A stretch of 64,000 nt of DNA from JAFGAV01 sp041479055 (GTDB taxonomy: Bacteria; Acidobacteriota; Aminicenantia; Aminicenantales; JAFGAV01). Position numbers and translations under genes: made by a program. This document shows, piece after piece, positions 9,491 to 18,175 of this stretch (position 1 is the stretch's first letter; every line of letters begins with the position of its first letter). A model generated the notes under the pieces. That model was not told the origin of the DNA. It searched no databases and saw only the letters and a program-made list of their open reading frames with translations. The stretch spans positions 1,364,001 through 1,428,000 of the forward strand of contig OY969762.1 of assembly GCA_963702835.1 (NCBI GenBank). The letters run 5' to 3'.

Positions 9491-9775
9491 TAAGCCTCTC
9501 GCTTTCCGTGATGAAAATAAAAACATGTGGGGTCCTGTCGCGGCTCCTCCCCGGCTGTGCTCGCCAAGCTGCGCGTCCGGCCTTGGCCGGACGGGGGTTC
9601 CAAGGGGGTATGCCCCCTTGGTCGCAGGACGAAGTCCGAGAAGGGGAGGCAGGGAGCGAAGCGACCGTTGGAAGGGGGAAGGCGAAGCGCTTCCCCCTCC
9701 AAGGAGCGGGTGTGGGAGCCCCTCCGCCGCGCCACCCCTTCACGATCTGGGCGCATCACGGAAAGAGAGAGGCTT
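9491..9775. repeat. Structured dispersed repeat, copy 1 (long-stem, multi-hairpin element)
   Basis: Non-coding block in the 437-bp gap between divergent genes. Outer arms AAGCCTCTC-CTTTCCGTGAT (9491-9512) and ATCACGGAAAG..GAGAGGCTT (9755-9775) are inverted repeats. Inside, GGGGT 9529-9533 pairs with ACCCC 9734-9738, and CGCGGC 9539-9544 pairs with GCCGCG 9726-9731. The interior contains extra hairpins (CCGGCC/GGCCGG at 9578-9591, a 9-bp stem at 9600-9621, and one around 9670-9700). The core recurs at 45325-45480 with different outer arms. No ORF inside looks real. Confidence 0.7.
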
Positions 9776-9804
9776 CCCGGAGGCTATCGTCAAACGCTAG
9801 CTTT

Positions 9805-9835
9805 TTGACATTTCACTAGGCGGATGGTGTAGAAT
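9805..9835 (+). promoter_or_regulatory. Putative sigma-70 promoter for the secreted Ig-like protein
   Basis: TTGACA at 9805-9810 and TAGAAT at 9830-9835 with a 19-bp spacer, about 18 bp before the start codon at 9853. The perfect -35 is convincing; the long spacer weakens the call. Confidence 0.4.
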
Positions 9836-9852
9836 ATTAAGGGAAGGGTTTT

Positions 9853-11235
9853 ATGGCAGCTTATCGCCGGTACGTCTTCTGTCTCGCGCTCCTCCTTGTC
9901 TTGCCCTTCCCTTCAGCCTCACCCTGTGCCTTGTCCGGCCAGGGCGGTTCTTTGACCGAGGTCCTGATCCAGGAAACCCTTTTCAACCTTCCTTGGGGAT
10001 ACACCTTGACGGACGAAGTGCTCGACCTCTACGGCCAAACGGCCCGGAGCACCGATTTTATCCTGCTCAACCCGCAAAACTACAATTTAGCCGGCCAGGT
10101 CGGCCGAGGCCACCTCATCTGTTTGGTCCAGCAAAGCTCGTTCCTATTCGACGTACCCTCCAGGGTCCCGGCGCGCTGTGAATACCTTTTGCTGCAGGAC
10201 CAGATCCCGGAGGAAGAGGCCCAATCCCTCCGTCTGTTAGCCGATATGTATCATAAAAAAGTGGCCCTCTCACCCGAGGCCGGCCTGGCTCTGGCCGACG
10301 ACGCCCTGCTGATCACTCATATCGCTCCCTATGCTCATCTCCTCATCATCCAAGCCGGACAATGGCTGGCCGAAGATACTTCTCCCACTCTCGAAACATT
10401 CCTGTCCAAGGTTCATACCGTAGCGGCTGCGGCCCGGGCGGCCAATCCCAGCATCCTGCTCCAGGTCCAACTCGGACACCCCCTGCTCAACGACGGGCTG
10501 ACCGTGGACAGGCTCTATCTGGCCTTGTCGCGGCTGGCCGAAGTCTATCCCGGCGACCTCCAAAGCTGCTATCTATCCAGGGTGGACGCTTGGGACGACC
10601 CGGAGCAGGGCAACAACCTTCTGGTACAGATGCTGACCTTTCTGCGGGGGGAGGCTTGCTCCCGGCCGGGCGCTCCCCAGGCTCCCCTCAACTTCAAAGC
10701 TGCCGCTCTCGGTCCGAACGATGTGCTGCTGAGCTGGACGGATGCCTCCGCCGATGAGACAGGCTATCTTCTCAAGCGGGGACAGGGGCCGGACCGGCCG
10801 CCGGCTCGGGTCAGCGAGCTGCCCGCACTCCCCGACCTGATCTCCTTTCAGGACAAAGTCCCAACGGCCGGTTCCTATTATTACCGGCTGTGCGCCTTCA
10901 ATGCCAACGGCCTTTCTCTCTTCTCGCCTCTGGAAGCCGTTGAGACGGGGGGCGGAAAAGCCAACCTCCCTCCCCGGATCCTGTCTCTGCCTCAAACGAC
11001 GGTTTCTCGGGGAGTCCCCTTTGAATATGCGGTCTCCGCCGATGATCCGGACGGAGATTCTTTAGACTACTCCCTGTCCATCCATCCCGCCGGGATGCTT
11101 ATCGATCCCAAAACCGGCCTCATCCACTGGCTGCCCGCCGCCGCCGGGCGCTACTCCGTATCCCTGACCGTCACCGACGGCCAAGCCGCCGGCTTTCAGT
11201 GGTTCGAAGTCGAAGTCAAAGAAGCCGGCCGCTGA
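9853..11235 (+). CDS. Secreted protein with fibronectin-III-like and Ig-like (He_PIG) C-terminal domains
   Basis: 460 residues with an N-terminal signal (VFCLALLLVLPFPSASPCAL) and GAAGGG ahead of the ATG. Residues about 35-265 are a domain I do not recognise firmly; it has the look of a glycoside-hydrolase-like barrel. Residues about 275-365 resemble a fibronectin type III domain (PLNFKAAALGPNDVLLSWTD, later SYYYRLCAFNANG). Residues about 375-456 match the putative Ig (He_PIG/cadherin-like) pattern: VPFEYAVSADDPDGDSLDYS, then GLIHWLPAAAGRYSVSLTVTDG. Extracellular or surface location is likely. It stands alone, divergent from glcD across the structured repeat. Confidence 0.75.
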   Translation: MAAYRRYVFCLALLLVLPFPSASPCALSGQGGSLTEVLIQETLFNLPWGYTLTDEVLDLYGQTARSTDFILLNPQNYNLAGQVGRGHLICLVQQSSFLFDVPSRVPARCEYLLLQDQIPEEEAQSLRLLADMYHKKVALSPEAGLALADDALLITHIAPYAHLLIIQAGQWLAEDTSPTLETFLSKVHTVAAAARAANPSILLQVQLGHPLLNDGLTVDRLYLALSRLAEVYPGDLQSCYLSRVDAWDDPEQGNNLLVQMLTFLRGEACSRPGAPQAPLNFKAAALGPNDVLLSWTDASADETGYLLKRGQGPDRPPARVSELPALPDLISFQDKVPTAGSYYYRLCAFNANGLSLFSPLEAVETGGGKANLPPRILSLPQTTVSRGVPFEYAVSADDPDGDSLDYSLSIHPAGMLIDPKTGLIHWLPAAAGRYSVSLTVTDGQAAGFQWFEVEVKEAGR

Positions 11236-11304
11236 GCTCAGAGCGAGCTTGACATCATATAAGCCGAAGGCCGGTTTGGGCCGGCCCGAACAAAGGAGGA
11301 GGCC

Positions 11305-13089
11305 GTGAGGGAGACATTATGCCATCAGTTGTGGAACACCCTGCAAACCCACCTAAAGGATGACCTTCTGTCGCACAAGAGCGAAGGGGTCTATGTGCCC
11401 ATCCCCACCAAGGAGTTCGGGAGACTCATCGAGAAGTTCTGCCTGGGCTTAAGAGATCTGGGGGCCAAGGCCGGGGAGAAGGTCATCATTCTGGCCGAAA
11501 ACGACCCTTGGTGGGTGGTTATCGATTACGCCAGCCTCTGCCTGGGCGGAGTGACCGTGCCCATCTACACCTCACTGGTCCCCGAGCAAATCAAGTACAT
11601 TATCAATGACTCGGAAGCCAAGACGGTCATCTGCGGCAGCCTTGAGCTCTGGGAAAAAGTGGCCGCTGTCCGAAGATCCCTCCGGCAGGTCAAGCGTTTT
11701 ATCCTGCTCCAGGGCCAGCCCCCGCGCGGCCTCCTGTCCCTGTCCCAGGTATTGGAACGGGGGGGAAGCCTGGCCAAAAAACAACCGAAACTTTTCGAGA
11801 AGCTGATTAACTCCGTCAAGCCGGGCGACCTGGCTTCAATCGTTTACACTTCCGGAACGACCGGGGTGCCCAAGGGCGTTATGCTCAGCCACGCCAACTT
11901 CACCAGCAACATCAACACCCTGGCTTCCATCATCGACTTCAACCCCGGCGACACCGACCTGGTCTTCTTGCCCCTGTCCCATGTCCTGGCCCGCATGGTG
12001 GCCTTCGCTTTCCTATCTCGGGGGACGAGCCTGGCCTTCGCCGAAAACCTGGAGACCGTGGCCCAGAACCTGCTCGAGGTCAAGCCCACCATCCTGGTCA
12101 CGGTCCCTCGTCTTCTGGAGAAGATCTACGGCCGCATCATGGATACGATCCTGGCCGGTTCGGGGCTCAAAAAGAAGCTGTTCTTCTGGGCCTTGGGCGT
12201 CGGCCGGAAATACGGCAGCCTTAAGCTGGCCGGCCGGAAACCGGGGATCGGCTTGAGCTTCCGGCGGAGTCTGGCCCACCGGCTGGTCTTTGCCAAGGTG
12301 GTGGCCAAAACAGGCGGCCGGATCCGGTTCATGGTTTCCGGGGGAGCGCCCCTCAGCAAGGATATCGCTGAATTCTTCTATGCCATGGGCCTCGTCGTCC
12401 TGGAAGGGTACGGCCTGACCGAGACCTCCCCCGTCGTCGCCGTCACCACTTTTGAACATCTGCGCTTCGGGACGGTAGGCCGGCCCATCCCCGGAGTGAC
12501 CGTCCGCATCGCCCGCGACGGGGAGATCCTGACCAAAGGCCCGAACGTGATGAAGGGGTACTATAAAAAACTCCGCGAGACGCGCGAAGTGTTCAAGGGG
12601 GGATGGTTTCACACCGGCGACATCGGACACCTGGATGAGGACGGCTACCTGGTCATCACCGACCGGAAAAAGGACCTGATCATCACCTCGGGCGGAAAAA
12701 ACATCGCCCCCCAGCCCATCGAGAACCTCTTCCAAAAGAACCCTTACATCTCTCAGGCCGTTGTCGTCGGCGGCAGCCGCAAGTTCATCGCCGCTCTGAT
12801 CGTGCCCAATTTCGAGAAGCTGGAAGCCTATGCCGCAAAAAAGGGCTTCTCCTTCAAAGATCGCCGCGGCCTGGTGGCCCGGCCGGAAATCTACGACTTT
12901 TTCATGGACGAGGTGGACCGCATGACCCCCCACTTGGCCTCCTACGAAAAGGTCAAGAAGATCGCCCTGCTCGACCAAGAGTTCGACATCGGCCGGGGGG
13001 AGATGACCCCCACGCTCAAGATCCGACGCAACATCGTCGAGGACAAATACAAGGACGTGATCAACGCCCTCTATAAAGAGAACGGCTAG
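11305..13089 (+). CDS. Long-chain acyl-CoA synthetase (AMP-forming, FadD family)
   Basis: 594 residues starting at GTG (11305) behind AAAGGAGGAGG. The AMP-binding signature YTSGTTGVPKGVMLSHANF is present, followed by the adenylate-binding GYGLTETSP and the hinge/A8 region TGDIGHLDEDGYLVITDRKK with the conserved Arg-Lys-Lys, then TSGGKNIAP. A catalytic Lys is expected in the C-terminal lobe and LKIRRN fits that place. It activates fatty acids to acyl-CoA with ATP, in the cytoplasm or at the inner membrane. Chain length is inferred from the family, not shown. The radical SAM gene follows after 70 bp, possibly in the same transcript. Confidence 0.92.
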   Translation: MRETLCHQLWNTLQTHLKDDLLSHKSEGVYVPIPTKEFGRLIEKFCLGLRDLGAKAGEKVIILAENDPWWVVIDYASLCLGGVTVPIYTSLVPEQIKYIINDSEAKTVICGSLELWEKVAAVRRSLRQVKRFILLQGQPPRGLLSLSQVLERGGSLAKKQPKLFEKLINSVKPGDLASIVYTSGTTGVPKGVMLSHANFTSNINTLASIIDFNPGDTDLVFLPLSHVLARMVAFAFLSRGTSLAFAENLETVAQNLLEVKPTILVTVPRLLEKIYGRIMDTILAGSGLKKKLFFWALGVGRKYGSLKLAGRKPGIGLSFRRSLAHRLVFAKVVAKTGGRIRFMVSGGAPLSKDIAEFFYAMGLVVLEGYGLTETSPVVAVTTFEHLRFGTVGRPIPGVTVRIARDGEILTKGPNVMKGYYKKLRETREVFKGGWFHTGDIGHLDEDGYLVITDRKKDLIITSGGKNIAPQPIENLFQKNPYISQAVVVGGSRKFIAALIVPNFEKLEAYAAKKGFSFKDRRGLVARPEIYDFFMDEVDRMTPHLASYEKVKKIALLDQEFDIGRGEMTPTLKIRRNIVEDKYKDVINALYKENG

Positions 13090-13159
13090 GACGAAACCCA
13101 TTCGTTCAAACCCGGACAAGGCGGACAGGGAGCCCCAGCCCTCGCCGCCCGGGCTGCGG

Positions 13160-13906
13160 GTGGCCCGGGTCCAGGCCAAGAACGTTTTAAACCCCTCCCG
13201 GATTTTCGATTATTGCTTGAACCCCTACACCGGCTGCCAGATGAGCTGCCGCTACTGCTATGCCGGGCTATTCATGCGGCGGTATTCAGGTCACAGCGAG
13301 CCCTGGGGAAGCTTCGTCGACATTAAAATCAACGCAGTGGAAAGGCTGCGCGCCCAACTGGCCAAGGCTAAAAGGGGAACCGTTTGGATCTCCTCGGTGT
13401 GCGACCCCTACCAGCCTCTTGAAAAAGAGTCGTGTTTGACGCGGCGCTGCCTGGAGGAGCTCCTGGAAAAACAGTTCCCCATACAGGTCCAGACAAAATC
13501 AGCGCTCTGCCTGCGCGACCTCGACTTGTTCGCCCAGTTTCGAGAGATCACCGTCTGTCTGACCCTGGCCACCGACGACCAGGACATGGCCGCCCTCTTC
13601 GAGCCCGGCGCCTCGCCGCTCGGGGAACGCCTCCAGGCTTTGTCCGAGCTGCGGGCCCGGGGGATCAGGACCCATGTCTTCGCCGGACCGCTGCTGCCGG
13701 GAGACCCTCTCAGGCTGGCCGGCCTGATCGCGGAGCGGGCCGACCATGTGCTCATCGACCGGATGAACTATGCGGATTCAATCCGGCGGTTCTACCAGGA
13801 GAACGGCTTGGCCGAATTCCTGACCCCCGGCTTTTTCCGGCGGCAGGCCGCCGCGCTCGGCTCGGAGCTTCGACGAAAGGGCGTCAGCTGCGAAATCCTC
13901 TTTTAA
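13160..13906 (+). CDS. SPL-like radical SAM protein (Rv2578c/PA0069-type)
   Basis: 248 residues. The iron-sulphur cluster motif is C-x3-C-x2-C in GCQMSCRYCYAG near residue 30, the arrangement seen in the spore-photoproduct-lyase-like family. The neighbouring segments LNPYTGC, WISSVCDPYQPLEKE and VQTKSAL are typical of the stand-alone members often called DNA repair photolyases. The reaction is unknown for this subgroup; the name reflects homology only. The start is a GTG at 13160 with no strong ribosome site, so the exact start is uncertain. It ends 12 bp before a convergent gene. Confidence 0.85.
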   Translation: MARVQAKNVLNPSRIFDYCLNPYTGCQMSCRYCYAGLFMRRYSGHSEPWGSFVDIKINAVERLRAQLAKAKRGTVWISSVCDPYQPLEKESCLTRRCLEELLEKQFPIQVQTKSALCLRDLDLFAQFREITVCLTLATDDQDMAALFEPGASPLGERLQALSELRARGIRTHVFAGPLLPGDPLRLAGLIAERADHVLIDRMNYADSIRRFYQENGLAEFLTPGFFRRQAAALGSELRRKGVSCEILF

Positions 13907-13918
13907 GCCAGGCGGAGC

Positions 13919-14956
13919 CTAGAGCATCCGGGCCGGCTTGGCCCTCAGCATGATCACGGCCGAGACTTGATTTTCCCCGCTCCCCTCGGGGCTGCCCTGG
14001 AAGTAGGTGTAGGTCACCGATGTCTGCTTCTCGATGGAGCTCTGGTAGGGCTCCTGTTTGTTCTTGAACAGGTCCTTGAGCAGGCCGTAGGCCACATTGA
14101 TGGCGTCCAGGATGGAAATACCCCGGTTGTCAGGGTCAAAGGGGTCGTTGCTATGGGGCGGCTTGAACATCGGGTTGGCCCTGAGGTTGACGGGGGGGAT
14201 GTTCAAGTCCAACGGGTTCTTGTCCCGGCCTGTCTTCCGGCTGGAGGCGACCTGGTTGCCGCCGACAAACATCTTCAGGCTGTACTCCAGGTCCATGGGC
14301 CTGGGCTGGCCGGCCGAAGCCGGCTCGGCGCTCAAGCGGACCTCGAGGGCCAGCTCTTTCCTGAGCTGGATGTCACCGGATTTGAAATCAAGGGTCAGGA
14401 CATGTGTCCCCGACGCATCAAACAGCCCTTCGGCCTGGAGGGCGATAAGGTTCAGACCTCTGTGCAGGAGACCGCCCTGCCGCGGGCCTTTCTCATCCGA
14501 AAACTTGTAAAGAATTTCTACCGGAGCCTCGAGTCCGATGACCAGGCTCGTGGGAGCCGACAGAAAATTCTCGCCCTTATGGGTGACCAGGTAAACGCCG
14601 GACAGCCGGGGGTACTTCATGCGCCAACCGTTGAGGAAGGCCGTCACCTCGCCCTCAACGGCGATATCCAAGAAACTGAAGTCGGTGTTGGCTCCGGCCT
14701 GGGTCTCAAAGTGCTCCAGCAGCCAGCGGCGCTCGGAGTTGGCCTCCCCCTGCTTGTTGAAAATAAAAGCGAGCAGGGCGCTGGCCTCGGGCCTGTCCCC
14801 GGCCTCCAAACTCTGGTAGTTGCTGAGCAGATAGTCGCCCGCTTCCCGATATTCAGCCGAGCCCAAATAGGTTGCCACCTCCGTCCGCCAGGCGCCGAAA
14901 AGGCCGCCGCCGGCGGCCAGCAGCAGGACCAGGGCGGTCAGGATTTTATTTCGCAT
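13919..14956 (-). CDS. Exported protein of unknown function, coupled to TonB-like gene
   Basis: About 345 residues from the ATG at 14956 (MRNKILTALVLLLAAGGGLFG, a signal peptide or anchor); a longer reading from 14992 would run back into the upstream gene. I do not recognise the family. The N-terminal 100 residues look helical and TPR-like, and the rest is predicted beta-rich (DASGTHVLTLDFKSGDIQLR). The ATG overlaps the stop of the TonB-like gene (ATGCGAAATAA), so the two are translationally coupled. It probably acts in the periplasm with that protein. No catalytic motif was seen. Confidence 0.65.
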   Translation of the reverse strand: MRNKILTALVLLLAAGGGLFGAWRTEVATYLGSAEYREAGDYLLSNYQSLEAGDRPEASALLAFIFNKQGEANSERRWLLEHFETQAGANTDFSFLDIAVEGEVTAFLNGWRMKYPRLSGVYLVTHKGENFLSAPTSLVIGLEAPVEILYKFSDEKGPRQGGLLHRGLNLIALQAEGLFDASGTHVLTLDFKSGDIQLRKELALEVRLSAEPASAGQPRPMDLEYSLKMFVGGNQVASSRKTGRDKNPLDLNIPPVNLRANPMFKPPHSNDPFDPDNRGISILDAINVAYGLLKDLFKNKQEPYQSSIEKQTSVTYTYFQGSPEGSGENQVSAVIMLRAKPARML

Positions 14957-15920
14957 AGCAATCGAATAGAAAATAAGCTTCCAGATTTCCATCCGGAAAA
15001 TCCTCGGGCAGCCGCGGAAAAGGCAGGCTGGCGGCTATGGCCGCCAAGGCGGAGCGGTCGAGGATTGAGATGTTCGAGGAGTTGACCAGGCGGACCACGG
15101 ACACCGTGCCGTCCCTCGCCACGATAACGGTCACTCCAACTTTGCCCTCGGCAAATTCTTTCTTGGTCAGGGGCAGGATCCAGTGTCTCTGGATGGCCTC
15201 CACCGCCTGACGCCCCCAGACATTCAAGGCATTGCTGGGGAGGCCCGGAGAAACCTGACCGCGGTAGATGACCCGGTCGCCCGTCCCCGAGCGGGCCAGG
15301 GCATATCCGCTGCCGCCGCCCCCCACGCTTCCGGCCAGGACATCGGCGTTTGACTCGGGCCTGAGCCTGGAACCCGCCACGGCCGGACCTCCGCCGCGAC
15401 GAGACCCTTCTGCTTGGGACTTGGCGGGTAAACTGAGGTCCAGGTCAGGCACCTTGTTTTTCTCCGAACCGGGCTTATAGCTGAGGACAAACCCGGATGA
15501 AGGTTGGCCCGGAATAACCACGATGCCTGGGGGCGAAGCGGGCAGCCGGGTCTTAAGGGAGGGGCCGGCCGGCGCGCCGCCCGGCCCGGCCGAGGGGGCC
15601 TGGCCTTGCCCGCCCCGGACGCTCCCGGCCGTCCCGCCGGATTCAATAAAAACGAGCGCCCCAGAGCCCTCGGCCGGGGGAAGTTTAGCCAGGTTGCGCT
15701 CGTAGTCCTTGGAAAGCTCCACTTTGACCCGAGGCGCCAAGTAGACTCGGGTGACCTTTTGTTTAAAAGGAACAATCTTGATTTCAAAACGCGCCGTGAC
15801 CAGCCCGTAGACGAAGAGCGCATGGGCAACCAGCGTCACGGCCAGTCCGATTGTCCGGCGGGCCAGGCCCGGGGGCCGCTTCGCCGGCTCGATGTATTCG
15901 GAGAACAAAGTGATCTTCAT
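14946..15920 (-). CDS. TonB-family energy transducer-like protein
   Basis: About 324 residues from the ATG at 15920 (MKITLFSEYIEPAKRPPG). A single transmembrane helix lies near residues 25-43 (TIGLAVTLVAHALFVYGLV). A long Pro/Gly/Ala-rich low-complexity linker follows and suits a span of the periplasm. The C-terminal 85 residues match the TonB C-terminal fold (GKVGVTVIVARDGTVSVVRL, then ALAAIAASLPFPRLPEDFPDG). Such proteins couple the proton gradient to outer-membrane transport, but ExbB/ExbD and receptors are not nearby, so it could serve another envelope machine. An upstream in-frame start at 16034 would add 38 residues; I think it is wrong because it would cross the divergent promoter. Confidence 0.78.
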   Translation of the reverse strand: MKITLFSEYIEPAKRPPGLARRTIGLAVTLVAHALFVYGLVTARFEIKIVPFKQKVTRVYLAPRVKVELSKDYERNLAKLPPAEGSGALVFIESGGTAGSVRGGQGQAPSAGPGGAPAGPSLKTRLPASPPGIVVIPGQPSSGFVLSYKPGSEKNKVPDLDLSLPAKSQAEGSRRGGGPAVAGSRLRPESNADVLAGSVGGGGSGYALARSGTGDRVIYRGQVSPGLPSNALNVWGRQAVEAIQRHWILPLTKKEFAEGKVGVTVIVARDGTVSVVRLVNSSNISILDRSALAAIAASLPFPRLPEDFPDGNLEAYFLFDCYAK

Positions 15921-15975
15921 CAGGCTTACTATTATATATGATTCGTTTGATGATTTCGTTTCATTGGGGAGAATC

Positions 15976-16004
15976 TTGACATCCTCCATATAGAGCCTTA
16001 TATT
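15976..16004 (+). promoter_or_regulatory. Strong sigma-70 promoter for nrdJ
   Basis: TTGACA at 15976-15981 and TATATT at 15999-16004, separated by exactly 17 bp, 53 bp upstream of the nrdJ start. It lies in the divergent interval with the TonB gene. Confidence 0.65.
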
Positions 16005-16057
16005 CTTGAGGCCCAACATATTGCGCTTATCCAAGGCGGGCGCCTAAGGAGACAAAA

Positions 16058-18145
16058 ATGTCAGGAGCTGCCGTTTTTTCTGAAAATGCGATCAAGATCC
16101 TGAAAGCCAGGTACTATTTGAAAAACGAAAAGGGAGAACTCCAGGACAATTCTCCGGAGGACCTCTTCCATCGCGTGGCCGAGGCCATCGCCGCTGCGGA
16201 AAAAACAAAAAAAGAGCGGGAGGAAATGTCCCGGCGCTTCTTCGACCTGATGAGTGCCCGGGATTTCCTGCCCAACAGCCCCACCCTCACCGGCGCCGGC
16301 CGGGATATGTGCCTCAGCGCCTGCTTTGTGCTGCCCATCGAGGACTCCATGGAGTCCATCTTCGACACAGTCAAGAATGCCGCCCTGGTTCACAAGGAAG
16401 GAGGCGGTACCGGCTTCGATTTCAGCCGCCTGCGGCCGGCCGGCAGCTTCGTTCGCAAAACCCAGGGCGTGGCCTCCGGCCCCATCTCCTTCCTCAAGGT
16501 CATCGACGCCGCCACCGAGGCCGTCAAACAGGGCGGCACCCGGCGCGGGGCCAACATGGGCATCCTGAGGGTCGATCATCCCGACATCGAGGATTTCATC
16601 GGTCTCAAGCTGGACATCAAGAGCGTCAACAACTTCAACCTTTCGGTGGCCGCCGACGAGACCTTCCTGGAAGCTGTCCGGACGAACCGCGACTACGACA
16701 TCTTCGACCCCTACCTGCAGAAGAAAGTCGGCGTCAAGAACGCCCGCAAGGTCTTCGACCAGATCGTGGAGTCGGCTTGGGCCGTAGGCGACCCGGGCTT
16801 GATCTTCATCGACCGGATCAACGCCGGCAACCCCACCGCCGGCCTGGGCCCCATCCGGGCCACCAACCCCTGCGGCGAACAACCCCTCCACGAGTATGAA
16901 TCCTGCAACCTGGGCTCGCTCAACGTGGCCCGCTTCTTCTCTCCACGGCTACCGGACCAGTTCGACTGGCAGAGGTTCAGCGAGGTCATCGGCCCGGCCG
17001 TCCGCTTCCTGGACAACGTCATCGACGTCAACAAATACCCCTTGCCCCAGATCGAAAAGATGACCCGGGCCAACCGGCGCATCGGCCTGGGGATCATGGG
17101 CTGGGCCGACCTTCTCCTCCTGATGAAGATCCGCTACGACGGGCCCCAAGCCCTGAGCCTGGCCGAACGACTGGCCGAATTTCTGCGCCGCAGGGCGGTC
17201 GAGGAATCCCGCCGGCTGGCCGAGCTGAGGGGCGATTTCCCCAACATCGGCCTTTCGATTTACAAGGGCCAGAAGATGCGCAACGCCACGGTCTTCACCG
17301 TGGCGCCCACCGGCACCATCTCCCGCATCGCCGGCTGCTCATCGAGCATCGAACCGATCTTCGCCTTCGAGATGACCTCCAAGATCATCGGCGGGGAGTT
17401 CAAGGACATTCATCCCTTGTACCAGGTATGGAAGGAGAGCCATCCCAACGCGCCGCTGCCCGACTATTTCCTCACGGCTCACCAGATCGCCCCGGAAGCC
17501 CATGTCAAAATGCAGGCCGCTTTCCAGAAGCATGTGGACAATTCGGTCTCCAAGACGATCAACTTTCCCCACAGCGCTACGGTCCAGGATGTGGAGAAGG
17601 CCTACCTCCTGGCCTACGAGCTGGGAACCAAGGGCATCACCATTTACCGGGACGGCTCCCGGTCGGAACAGGTCCTGTATAAGGCTCCGGCCCAGGCCCA
17701 GCGCCTTCCCCAGGACAGGCCCAGCTCGCTGCCCTCGGTCACGGACAAGATCAAGACGGGTTTCGGCAACCTCTACATAACCATTACTTATTTCGACAAC
17801 AAACCCTTCGAGGTCTTCGCCAGCATCGGCAAGAGCGGCTATTCGACCATGGCCGACGCCGAGGCTTTGGGCCGAATGATCTCGCTGGCGCTGCGGAGCG
17901 GCGTGGACCCCAAAGAAGTGATCGCCCAGCTCAAAGGCATCGGCGGGTCGGAGCCGATTTTCACTGAGGGAGGGCTGGTTCAGTCCATCCCCGATGCCAT
18001 TGCCAAGGTGCTCGAACGTTACCTGGGCGAAAACCGAAAAAATGAGAAAGATTTTTATACATTAATTTGCAAGGTCTGCGGCGCTATTCTTCCCGATGAA
18101 AAATGCCCCACCTGCCCGAACTGCGGGTGGAACAAGTGCGCCTGA
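16058..18145 (+). CDS. nrdJ: Adenosylcobalamin-dependent (class II) ribonucleotide reductase
   Basis: 695 residues. The active-site elements of class II reductases are present in order: the first redox Cys region (SACFVLPIEDSMESIF), the radical Cys and Glu in NPCGEQPL followed by CNLGSLNV, and the phosphate-binding VAPTGTISRIAGCSSSIEP. The C-terminal third has the TSCPD-type domain (GFGNLYITITYFDNKPFEVF) and ends in a Cys-rich tail with CKVCG and CPNCGWNKC, a zinc ribbon or redox relay. There is no obvious N-terminal ATP cone. It makes deoxyribonucleotides with or without oxygen and needs vitamin B12. Its start follows AAGGAG with good spacing. Confidence 0.95.
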   Translation: MSGAAVFSENAIKILKARYYLKNEKGELQDNSPEDLFHRVAEAIAAAEKTKKEREEMSRRFFDLMSARDFLPNSPTLTGAGRDMCLSACFVLPIEDSMESIFDTVKNAALVHKEGGGTGFDFSRLRPAGSFVRKTQGVASGPISFLKVIDAATEAVKQGGTRRGANMGILRVDHPDIEDFIGLKLDIKSVNNFNLSVAADETFLEAVRTNRDYDIFDPYLQKKVGVKNARKVFDQIVESAWAVGDPGLIFIDRINAGNPTAGLGPIRATNPCGEQPLHEYESCNLGSLNVARFFSPRLPDQFDWQRFSEVIGPAVRFLDNVIDVNKYPLPQIEKMTRANRRIGLGIMGWADLLLLMKIRYDGPQALSLAERLAEFLRRRAVEESRRLAELRGDFPNIGLSIYKGQKMRNATVFTVAPTGTISRIAGCSSSIEPIFAFEMTSKIIGGEFKDIHPLYQVWKESHPNAPLPDYFLTAHQIAPEAHVKMQAAFQKHVDNSVSKTINFPHSATVQDVEKAYLLAYELGTKGITIYRDGSRSEQVLYKAPAQAQRLPQDRPSSLPSVTDKIKTGFGNLYITITYFDNKPFEVFASIGKSGYSTMADAEALGRMISLALRSGVDPKEVIAQLKGIGGSEPIFTEGGLVQSIPDAIAKVLERYLGENRKNEKDFYTLICKVCGAILPDEKCPTCPNCGWNKCA

Positions 18146-18175
18146 GGCGGGAGCGCCGCGGACAGGAGCCGGCTT

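Noticed and set aside
9508..9819. Short ORFs on both strands within the repeat at 9.5 kb
   Set aside because: All are products of hairpin-rich GC sequence, overlap each other in several frames and have no recognisable protein.
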